From NCBI RefSeq assembly GCF_000968535.2, contig NC_016112.1, positions 2,232,001 through 2,296,000 on the forward strand: a DNA stretch of 64,000 nt. Direction: 5' to 3'. This document shows, piece by piece, positions 1 to 6,897 of the stretch; positions within the stretch are counted from its first letter, which is position 1, and each line of letters opens with the position of its first letter. Below the pieces are notes generated by a model. It did not search any database. It was not told where the DNA came from and saw only the letters and a list, made by a program, of their open reading frames with translations. Source of the DNA: Methylotuvimicrobium alcaliphilum 20Z. GTDB taxonomy: Bacteria > Pseudomonadota > Gammaproteobacteria > Methylococcales > Methylomonadaceae. Made by a program: the position numbers and the translations under genes.

Positions 1-1335
1 ATCGGCAGAGAAAAGTCGGTTGGCGTCGATATCAAAGACCGCGAAACGATTGTTCTGGAAAAACTTAAAGCCGAAAAAGATCGCTTGGCGTTGTTAGAAG
101 AGCGCTGGAACAACGAACGTGAGCTCGTAAAAAACATTTTAGATATTCGTCAAAAACTGCGAGAACAGGGCGGTAAAGTCGAGGGGACCGACAGCAAACT
201 CGAAAAAGCGGTTGACGAAGTTGCGGGAGTCGATTCCGAATCGGCAACACGCAATGGTCTGCTTGAGAATTTAAAAAACTTGCTATCTCAATTGCATGAT
301 TTGCAAGGCGAATCGCCGTTGATTTTACCGAGCGTCGATGCTCAAGCCGTGGCTTCCGTCGTCGGCGATTGGACCGGAATTCCAGTCGGGCGTATGGTCA
401 AGAATGAAATCGAGACCATCATTCATCTGGCCGATGCCATCGAGCAGCGCATCATCGGACAACGTCATGCGTTGGAAATGATAGCGCGGCGCATACAAAC
501 CTCGCGCGCGGGTCTCGATAATCCGAACAAACCGATCGGGGTGTTCATGCTGGCCGGTACGTCGGGAGTCGGAAAAACCGAAACAGCCCTGGCCTTGGCC
601 GAAGCCTTGTACGGCGGCGAGCAGAATGTCATCACAATTAACATGAGCGAATACCAGGAAGCGCATACCGTGTCGACGTTAAAAGGCGCGCCTCCGGGTT
701 ATGTCGGATACGGCGAAGGCGGTGTGTTGACCGAAGCAGTTCGACGAAGACCCTATTCGGTCGTGCTGCTCGATGAAGTCGAAAAAGCGCATCCGGACGT
801 TCATGAAATTTTCTTCCAGGTTTTCGATAAGGGCTGGATGGAAGACGGCGAAGGCCGGGTCATCGACTTCAAAAATACGCTGATTCTTTTGACTACCAAT
901 GCCGGTACCGAGCTGATCGCCAATCTCTGCAAAGATCCGGATTTGATGCCGGAGCCTGAAGGCATTGCCAAAGCCTTGAGGGAACCGTTGCTAAAAGTCT
1001 TTCCGCCGGCATTGTTGGGCCGTCTGGTCGTTATTCCATATTACCCGTTAAGCGACGAAATGATCGCCGCAATCGCGAAATTGCAGTTAAAACGTATCGA
1101 AAAACGTATTGTTGAAAATCATAAGGTACCGTTCAGTTATGATGAGGATGTTATTAAATTGATAGCCGAACGCTGTACCGAAGTCGAAAGCGGCGGCCGC
1201 ATGATCGATGCGATATTGACCAATACGGTTTTGCCCAGTATCAGCTCCGAGTTTTTAACGCGGATGATGGAAGGTAAGACAGTTGAAAGGGTGCATGTCG
1301 GTGTGGCGGATGGAGAGTTTATTTATGAATTTTGA
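1..1335 (+). CDS. clpV: T6SS sheath-disassembly ATPase ClpV/TssH, 3' part (5' end outside window)
   Basis: The reading frame is open from base 1, so the window holds only the C-terminal two thirds to half of this AAA+ unfoldase. ClpV recycles the contracted TssB/TssC sheath of the type VI secretion system in the cytoplasm. Visible are a charged middle region, then the D2 ATPase with Walker A GTSGVGKTE (around base 560), the loop GAPPGYVGYGEGG, Walker B VVLLDEVEKA and a ClpB D2-small domain up to the stop. The linker DWTGIPVGRM is typical of ClpB/ClpV. Assignment to ClpV rather than ClpB rests on the downstream vgrG, PAAR and DUF2169 genes. The rest of the structural T6SS cluster presumably lies to the left. 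Confidence 0.92.
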   Translation: MGREKSVGVDIKDRETIVLEKLKAEKDRLALLEERWNNERELVKNILDIRQKLREQGGKVEGTDSKLEKAVDEVAGVDSESATRNGLLENLKNLLSQLHDLQGESPLILPSVDAQAVASVVGDWTGIPVGRMVKNEIETIIHLADAIEQRIIGQRHALEMIARRIQTSRAGLDNPNKPIGVFMLAGTSGVGKTETALALAEALYGGEQNVITINMSEYQEAHTVSTLKGAPPGYVGYGEGGVLTEAVRRRPYSVVLLDEVEKAHPDVHEIFFQVFDKGWMEDGEGRVIDFKNTLILLTTNAGTELIANLCKDPDLMPEPEGIAKALREPLLKVFPPALLGRLVVIPYYPLSDEMIAAIAKLQLKRIEKRIVENHKVPFSYDEDVIKLIAERCTEVESGGRMIDAILTNTVLPSISSEFLTRMMEGKTVERVHVGVADGEFIYEF

Positions 1336-1404
1336 ATTAAACTACACATTGAGAATGCTCGTTCTTAAAGTCGTTAATGCAAATAATACACAGAGGTCTA
1401 TCTT

Positions 1405-1935
1405 ATGTCCTTTTATCTAAATGTACCATTTGTCACACAACTTGGTATTGGCGCAGAGATTGGTAAACATCACGGACGGGATGATCCAACTGGATGCTGG
1501 TATGCCAGTTTGTGCATGGTTGGATTTTATTTTGAAGCAGGCCCTCGGTTAGGTAACCCGGAATTATTTAAACGTCCTCTAGACAAACTTAAACACGGTA
1601 CAGATGTCGGACATTTTCCTATAGGTGGTGATGCTGAATTAAAAATGATGCAGAACGAAGGATTAGAAGAAGTCCCTGAACCGGCTGATAAAAAATGGAA
1701 AAATTGGCAACTTGCGAAAATGCTTAAAGAGTATGGACCTTTAATGATGTCTTGGTGGGCTCCGGGGGCTCATGTTTCAGTTGTTATTGGTATAGACTCT
1801 GAAGCAAATGAAGTGATTTATCACGACCCGGAAAACGCGCCAAATTCTCGGATGTCGTTAAATAATTTTAACAGCAAGTTAATGTGGGGGAACCGCGCAT
1901 TGATGCGAAAAAAAGGAAAACCACATCAAGGTTGA
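1405..1935 (+). CDS. Papain-like cysteine peptidase, candidate T6SS effector
   Basis: A 176-residue protein with the order of a papain-fold (C39/AvrRpt2-like) peptidase. A Cys at residue 31 sits in DPTGCWYAS, a His at 123 in GAHVSVVIGID, and an Asp at 141 in YHDPEN. The N-terminal LNVPFVTQ resembles the start of C39-type domains. There is no signal peptide or transmembrane segment, as expected for a protein loaded on a T6SS spike or tube. A purine-rich AGAGG lies 8-12 bases before the ATG. It lies 70 bp after clpV and before another effector-like gene and vgrG. The function as an effector is inferred from position; the peptidase fold is inferred from the triad. It could instead be an amidase acting on peptidoglycan peptides. 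Confidence 0.6.
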   Translation: MSFYLNVPFVTQLGIGAEIGKHHGRDDPTGCWYASLCMVGFYFEAGPRLGNPELFKRPLDKLKHGTDVGHFPIGGDAELKMMQNEGLEEVPEPADKKWKNWQLAKMLKEYGPLMMSWWAPGAHVSVVIGIDSEANEVIYHDPENAPNSRMSLNNFNSKLMWGNRALMRKKGKPHQG

Positions 1936-2048
1936 TAAATTTATCTCACTGGTTTTTGCGGACAAGAACCTATTCTAAAGTTCACCTTGATTGATGACCG
2001 AATTCTTAGGTAGTCGATAAAATTATTATTCATAAAATTGAGGTATTT

Positions 2049-2663
2049 ATGCCAGCTGTAGATCGCTTTCTTTCTGACCCTGTTGAGTTTATGCAAAATA
2101 ACATCGTTTCAACTCCTGAAGGAGGTGATGTTAATAAAACAGGAGGTAAAAAATTTTTTACTCTGGAAAAACTTAATGGTCTTGCAAGTAGTGTCGAACG
2201 TCCAGGGGCGCAGATTGCAACTTATATGGCTCGGCCTGCAGGTAATGGAGGGAATGCTGAGGGCATAATGGAAATATATTGGTGCCCTTATCAGGATGAC
2301 TCCATTCAGTCTACGACAGTAAGCAATGCTGCAAATATCATGTTTACTGCGCCGATGAACGGTTGCAGCTTTGGCGTTGGTTCTCCAGCCGAGGATGGTT
2401 CACGCTATGTCGCTCACATTAATATGAAATCGCAAAATAATGCATGGAACAAACAGGACGCTATCTTGAAGGGCAGCAAACTGGGAAGTACGATCGTGAG
2501 CCCGCATATGTATATGGGCTCGGATAAAGATCCTGTTCATGTGATCACTTTTGGTGTCCGTAACTCAAAAACTAGGCAATGGAGTTTTTATTACCAGCTT
2601 ACCAAAATGGGTGTTGGCGCAAACGGTATTATTAAGACATTGATTGGAGTGTTTCCAGTCTGA
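2049..2663 (+). CDS. Hypothetical protein with CNF1/BLF1-like Cys-His layout, candidate T6SS effector
   Basis: A 204-residue soluble protein not assigned to a named family with certainty. Around residues 98-125 it reads MFTAPMNGCSFGVG, a short loop, then RYVAHIN. This gives Cys106 after a small-residue turn and His123 seventeen residues on, in a predicted beta strand. CNF1-type and BLF1-type glutamine deamidases use the same layout (an LSGC turn, then a His in the next strand). A good Shine-Dalgarno, TTGAGG, precedes the ATG. It lies between the cysteine peptidase and the first vgrG, with a mobile element just downstream. The deamidase idea is a motif-level inference; no gene next to it is an obvious immunity partner. 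Confidence 0.5.
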   Translation: MPAVDRFLSDPVEFMQNNIVSTPEGGDVNKTGGKKFFTLEKLNGLASSVERPGAQIATYMARPAGNGGNAEGIMEIYWCPYQDDSIQSTTVSNAANIMFTAPMNGCSFGVGSPAEDGSRYVAHINMKSQNNAWNKQDAILKGSKLGSTIVSPHMYMGSDKDPVHVITFGVRNSKTRQWSFYYQLTKMGVGANGIIKTLIGVFPV

Positions 2664-2696
2664 AATTAAGTTAAGTAAGCAATGAAACTGACAGCA

Positions 2697-2856
2697 TATA
2701 CCCGTCGTAGATGAAAATTCGGCGCCTGGGTGTCCGACAAAGGACGCCGTGAATACGTCCATGTAGGCTCTATGCCAGCTCCATGCTGGCAAAGCCTTTG
2801 TCGGACACCCAGGCGCCTCCTCTAGCACTGCCGAAATTTGAAGTGCGAAAGGTATA
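2697..2856. repeat. Family A palindromic mobile element (MITE-like)
   Basis: About 150 bp bounded by TATA on both sides. Outer ends are inverted copies of a CCx(T/A)xxCG(C/T)A...AAATTCGGC pattern. The core contains the motif GACGCCGTGAATACGTCC and an inner hairpin from the words GCCAGCTCCATGCTGGC. No ORF of its own. Other copies lie at 6227, 6696, 40169, 41568 and 58636. Confidence 0.8.
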
Positions 2857-2947
2857 TAAGCTAAAAACCTTGATATAAACGAGCCAATAAAACCAGTTTT
2901 TTCAGTCGCCTCTGTTAGACCACTTTATAACCGGAATTTTATAAATC

Positions 2948-4891
2948 ATGGCACAAAACAATAGATCCATTACTGCCGATACTCCTTTAGGCGATGATCA
3001 GCTGGTTTTCTATCGTATGACGGGGACAGAATCCATCGGCAGATTGTTCGAGTTTGAGGTTGAGTTAGTTCGCGATCTGAAACTGGGCAGTGTTAAAGCC
3101 GATCAATTGTTGGGCAAGGGAATGACAGTCAAGCTGGATCTGCCCAACGGGGGCACGCGGTTTTTTAACGGTGAGATCGTGCAGTTCAAGCATATAGGGC
3201 TCCATAGTCGCTTTAGTTGTTACCGTGCAACACTAAGGCCTTGGTTATGGTATTTAACCCTAAATGCCGATTGTCGTATTTTTCAAGATAAATCGGTTAT
3301 CGATGTTATTAAGGCAGTATTGGACAACTACGCATTTGCCGATGTTCTTTATAAATTGGACGGCGAATACAAAACCTTGGATTATTGCGTTCAATATAGA
3401 GAAAGCGATTTCGATTTCATTAGTCGCTTGATGGAACACGACGGCATCTTTTATTACTTCGAGCATCAAGACGGTAAACATAAATTAGTAATTACCGATT
3501 CGAATAAAGCTTTCGAAACTCAAAGCGGCTATCGGTCCATTCCTTATATGCCTCAGGGAAATATCGAGAGCCGTGAGCGCGATCATATTCACGAGTGGCT
3601 TCAAGAGAATCAAGTCACGGCAGGTAAATTCGAATTGAATGATTTCGATTTCGAAACGCCAAGCTCCGATTTAACAATCAAAAAACACAACCCGGGGGGG
3701 TATTCTCAATCCGGACAGGAAGTCTACGATTTTCCAGGAAAATTCTCGTCATCAACGGTAGACAGTAAGCTGGTCGATAAGCGCTTAGAAGAGCGGCAAA
3801 ATGCCTATTCCATTAAGCGCGGTCAAGGCAATGCTTTGGGCCTCATTCCCGGTATGAAATTCACACTAAGCGATTTTTATTTTGACGAAGAAAACATCGA
3901 ACATGTCGTTGTGTCGGCATCCTATATTATTCAAGGCGACGATAGCGTTTCAGGTATGGGTGGAGGCGGTGAGATTTTTCAATGCAGTTTCGACGCGATC
4001 GATGCAAAGCAAGTCTTTCGATCGCTCAGATCGACACCCAAACCTTCGGTTTCAGGGTCGCAGACCGCGATTGTCGTCGGCCCGTCGGGTGAGGAGATTT
4101 GGACCGATAAATACGGTCGCGTCAAGGTCCAGTTTCATTGGGACAGGGAAGGACAAGACGATGAAAATAGCTCGTGTTGGGTCAGGGTTTCTCAGCCGAT
4201 GGCCGGTAAGAAATGGGGGTGGGTTTCTTTGCCGCGGATCGGTCAAGAAGTCGTCGTCAGTTTTTTAGAGGGCGATCCGGACCGTCCGTTGATAACCGGG
4301 AGAGTTTACAACGACGATCAAATGCCGCCTTATGATTTACCTTCTAACAAAACCCAAAGCGGTATCAAGACCCGCAGTTCAAAAGAAGGTACGGCCGATA
4401 ACTTCAACGAATTACGTTTCGAGGACAAAAAAGGCGAGGAAGAGGTTTACATCCACGCCGAAAAAGACCTTAATTGTGTAATCGAAAATAACGAGACTCG
4501 CAAGATCGGTTTAGATAAAAAAGACAAGGGCGATCAAACGATCGAGATCCAAAACGATAGAACAGTTACTTTGCACGACGGCAACGATAAGTTGAAAATT
4601 GAAACAGGCAATCGTAACATCGAGATCGATCAGGGGAATTATGACTTGAAGGTATCGACCGGCAATCATTCGGTCAAGATCGATTCCGGCAAAAGCACGA
4701 TTGAAGCGATGCAGTCCATCGAGCTCAAAGTGGGCGGCAGCAGTATCGAAATCACCCAAGCAGGGATTACGATCAAAGGAACGATAATAAAAGTGGAGGC
4801 CAGTGGGACGTCGGAAATAAAGAGTCCAATGACCGTAGTCAAAGGAGACGGCATGTTGATTCTGCAGGGCGGCTTGACAAAAATTAACTAG
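2948..4891 (+). CDS. vgrG: T6SS spike protein VgrG (first copy)
   Basis: A 647-residue VgrG/TssI, the trimeric needle on the Hcp tube. The N-terminal phage gp27-like module begins MAQNNRSITADTPLGDDQL. The OB-fold (gp5-like) core includes GEEIWTDKYGRVKVQFHW and SLPRIGQEVVVSFLEGDPDR, and a DUF2345-type beta-helix tail begins near residue 480. The tail ends in a hydrophobic strand-rich stretch without a fused toxin domain. Residues 1-480 are nearly the same as the second VgrG at 6898, so the two are paralogues that diverged mostly in the tail. The next gene starts 10 bp downstream, so they are probably co-transcribed. Confidence 0.95.
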   Translation: MAQNNRSITADTPLGDDQLVFYRMTGTESIGRLFEFEVELVRDLKLGSVKADQLLGKGMTVKLDLPNGGTRFFNGEIVQFKHIGLHSRFSCYRATLRPWLWYLTLNADCRIFQDKSVIDVIKAVLDNYAFADVLYKLDGEYKTLDYCVQYRESDFDFISRLMEHDGIFYYFEHQDGKHKLVITDSNKAFETQSGYRSIPYMPQGNIESRERDHIHEWLQENQVTAGKFELNDFDFETPSSDLTIKKHNPGGYSQSGQEVYDFPGKFSSSTVDSKLVDKRLEERQNAYSIKRGQGNALGLIPGMKFTLSDFYFDEENIEHVVVSASYIIQGDDSVSGMGGGGEIFQCSFDAIDAKQVFRSLRSTPKPSVSGSQTAIVVGPSGEEIWTDKYGRVKVQFHWDREGQDDENSSCWVRVSQPMAGKKWGWVSLPRIGQEVVVSFLEGDPDRPLITGRVYNDDQMPPYDLPSNKTQSGIKTRSSKEGTADNFNELRFEDKKGEEEVYIHAEKDLNCVIENNETRKIGLDKKDKGDQTIEIQNDRTVTLHDGNDKLKIETGNRNIEIDQGNYDLKVSTGNHSVKIDSGKSTIEAMQSIELKVGGSSIEITQAGITIKGTIIKVEASGTSEIKSPMTVVKGDGMLILQGGLTKIN

Positions 4892-4901
4892 CGTATGGGC
4901 A

Positions 4902-5489
4902 ATGACTGAAATAAATTTAATAAAAATAAAACAAGAAAAGGCTTCCGAAATCTCTGGGTTGTTCGAGTTAAGCGAATTAGGTCAATCGTTATTAACTCAA
5001 GACGTCACGCCTGCTGAATTTATTGAAAAATTAATACAAGAAGAATGTTTCACTGATTGTATTAATTTTATCGCTTATGGCTTACCCAAAAGAGAAGCGA
5101 CATGGTGGGCTTGCTTGTGTGCTCGTAGTTGTCAAAGTACTCAAATGAATCCAAAGGATGCGAAGGCGGTGGAGTCGGCCGAAGCTTGGGTGTATAAGCC
5201 TATTCAAGAAAATGCTAAAGCCGCTTTTATTGCTGCGGAAGCGACAGATTTTAAAACGGCTGCCGGTTGGGCGGCAACAGCGGCATTTTGGAGCGGTGAT
5301 AATCTTTCACCTTTAGATGACAATATTGTTCTTCCGTCACCGGATCTTACTGCAAAAGCGGTTGCAGGCGCCATTATGCTGGCTGCTTCCCAAGATGGTG
5401 CCGCTCAGGTCAAAAACAGAAAGCAGACATTTATTCGGCAAGGCATTGATATTGCGAAGGGTGGCGACGGTCGTAAGGTTGTACAGTAA
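4902..5489 (+). CDS. DUF6931-like T6SS-associated protein
   Basis: A 195-residue cytoplasmic, helix-rich and Ala-rich protein. The central FIAYGLPKREATWWACLCAR segment and the later GWAATAAFWSG are what I associate with the DUF6931 family found beside vgrG and PAAR genes; that name is from memory and moderately certain. The ATG is 10 bp after the vgrG stop, so it belongs to the vgrG transcription unit. Its role is unknown; a chaperone or adaptor that loads cargo on VgrG is a reasonable guess. Low GC compared with the vgrG genes. Confidence 0.55.
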   Translation: MTEINLIKIKQEKASEISGLFELSELGQSLLTQDVTPAEFIEKLIQEECFTDCINFIAYGLPKREATWWACLCARSCQSTQMNPKDAKAVESAEAWVYKPIQENAKAAFIAAEATDFKTAAGWAATAAFWSGDNLSPLDDNIVLPSPDLTAKAVAGAIMLAASQDGAAQVKNRKQTFIRQGIDIAKGGDGRKVVQ

Positions 5490-5661
5490 TCAAATAAACT
5501 AACGGCTAGCCAAACCGTTTTATAACTTTCCCAATTCGAATTTCGGAATCGTGCTCCCTCTCTCAATCTCAAGATGTCCGATGAGATGGACTTTTCACCC
5601 TTCACGTTGTGAAAACCGAAATTTGATGATCGAACACAATTAAGGATTTGGTTGTAAATAG

Positions 5662-5766
5662 GAGGGCTCGGTAACTCGATTGGCGGGTGTCGGCGGCAGG
5701 GAAAGCCGCCGTCAAGCCTACAAGGACGTATTCACGGCGTCCTGTCAAGCGAGTTACCGAACCCTC
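5662..5766. repeat. Palindromic repeat, core of family B type
   Basis: An inverted repeat bounded by GAGGGCTCGGTAACTCG and CGAGTTACCGAACCCTC, enclosing GGCGGCAGGGAAAGCCGCC and the family motif GGACGTATTCACGGCGTCC. It occupies most of the 330-bp gap between the DUF6931-like gene and the PAAR gene. The rest of the gap (5490-5661) shows only weak inverted words and no gene. Confidence 0.7.
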
Positions 5767-5821
5767 AACATAGCACATAGTCCCCGGACGTTATTTATCA
5801 CGAAATCCTAAAGGAGCGAGT

Positions 5822-6115
5822 ATGTTTCCAGCAGCTAGAGTGACAGACATGCATGTTTGTCCTATGGTTACAGGGGTAGTGCCTCATGTAGGTGGGCCTA
5901 TTTTACCGCCTGGAACCCCAACCGTATTGATAGGCAATTTACCGGCCGCAAAAGTCGGGGATATGGCGACTTGTGTGGGGCCTCCGGATACCATTGTCAA
6001 AGGATCATCCACGGTATTGATTTGCAACATGCCTGCAGCGCGCTTATTGGATAATACTGCGCACGGCGGAGTCATTGTCGGTCCTGGTTGTCCGACCGTT
6101 TTAATAGGCGGTTAA
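5822..6115 (+). CDS. PAAR-domain spike-tip protein
   Basis: A 97-residue protein that is a PAAR domain with no extension. It starts FPAARVTD and contains repeated PTVLIGNLPAAKVGD and STVLICNMPAARLLD units and two Cys/His positions (MHVCP, ATCVGPP, AHGG, GPGC) fitting the single metal site of PAAR folds. PAAR proteins sharpen the VgrG trimer and carry or recruit effectors. AAAGGAGCGAG gives a strong Shine-Dalgarno upstream of the ATG. It lies between the two vgrG genes. Confidence 0.95.
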   Translation: MFPAARVTDMHVCPMVTGVVPHVGGPILPPGTPTVLIGNLPAAKVGDMATCVGPPDTIVKGSSTVLICNMPAARLLDNTAHGGVIVGPGCPTVLIGG

Positions 6116-6194
6116 AGCTTTCTTTTTATGCCCTAGCGCTAAAAAGGCAAAGCCAATAGTTGGCCAATATCGAGCTTTTTGATACAGCACTAAA

Positions 6195-6593
6195 GTTACT
6201 GTGAAAGTTCGTAGATATAGACCCTTTATACCTTTCGCACTTGAAATTTCGGCATTGCCTAAGGAGGAGCCGGGGTGTCCGACAAAGGCTTTGCCAGCAT
6301 GGAGCTGGCATAGAGCCTACATGGACGTATTCACGGCGTCCTTTGACGGACACCCCGGCGCCGAAATTTGACCAGCAAAGGATATATCTAATTTTTCGAT
6401 ATACGGCGCTCGACAGAGCGAATGCCGGTTCCGGAGAGGGTGCGGTTGCTCGACCGACAGGCGTCGGCGGCAGGGAAAGCCGCCGTCGAGCCTACAGGGA
6501 TGTATTCACGGCGTCCTGTCGGGCGAGTGACCGTACCCTCCCCACCAGAGAACTTTCATTTGCCGGGGCGATGGCCAGGCCTTCATGAACGTT
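6195..6593. repeat. Family B mobile element interrupted by a family A element
   Basis: The outer sequence runs from GTTACTGTGAAAGTTCG to TTCATGAACGTT and matches, in inverse orientation, the copies at 16282-16765 and 29302-29545. A family A element (6227-6386) is inserted at its TATA site: ...CCCTTTATA, then the insert, then TATATCTAATTTTTCG. The uninterrupted sequence at 29302-29545 reads CTTTATATCTAATTTTTCG on the matching strand, which is an empty site. Confidence 0.75.
6227..6386. repeat. Family A element nested in family B
   Basis: Starts TATACCTTTCGCACTT and ends in GGATATA, with the core GACGTATTCACGGCGTCC and a GCCAGC...GCTGGC hairpin. The TATA at each side fits a 4-bp (or TA) target duplication. 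Confidence 0.78.
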
Positions 6594-6695
6594 ACTGTGA
6601 AAGTTCGCAAATCTAATTTTTCGATATGCAAAACAATGCTGTAAAAATGCCGGTTCCGAAGAGGTTGCGGTTACTCGATTGACAGGTGTCGGAGT
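6591..6695. repeat. Truncated second family B copy
   Basis: Begins GTTACTGTGAAAGTTCGC right at the end of the previous copy and follows the B sequence through GATATGCAAAACAATGCTG and CGGTTCCGAAGAGG to GACAGGTGTCGGA. It is then cut by the family A element at 6696. The whole 782-bp gap 6116-6897 is therefore a mosaic of elements; no gene is present. Confidence 0.65.
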
Positions 6696-6855
6696 TATAC
6701 CTTTCGCACTTCAAATTTCGGCAGTGCCTGAGGAGGCGCCAGGGTGTGCGGCAAAGGCTTTGCCAGCATGGAGCTGGCATAGAGCCTACAGGGATGTATT
6801 CACGGCGTCCTTTGACGGACACCCTGGTGCCGAATTTTGATCTGCGATGGGTATA
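6696..6855. repeat. Family A element upstream of second vgrG
   Basis: Left end TATACCTTTCGCACTTC, right end GATGGGTATA, with the usual core and hairpin. It stops about 42 bp before the vgrG ATG, so it may sit over or next to that gene's promoter. Confidence 0.8.
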
Positions 6856-6897
6856 TTTCATGCGCGTTCCTAAACAAATTTCCAGGTAAGCTGTTTT

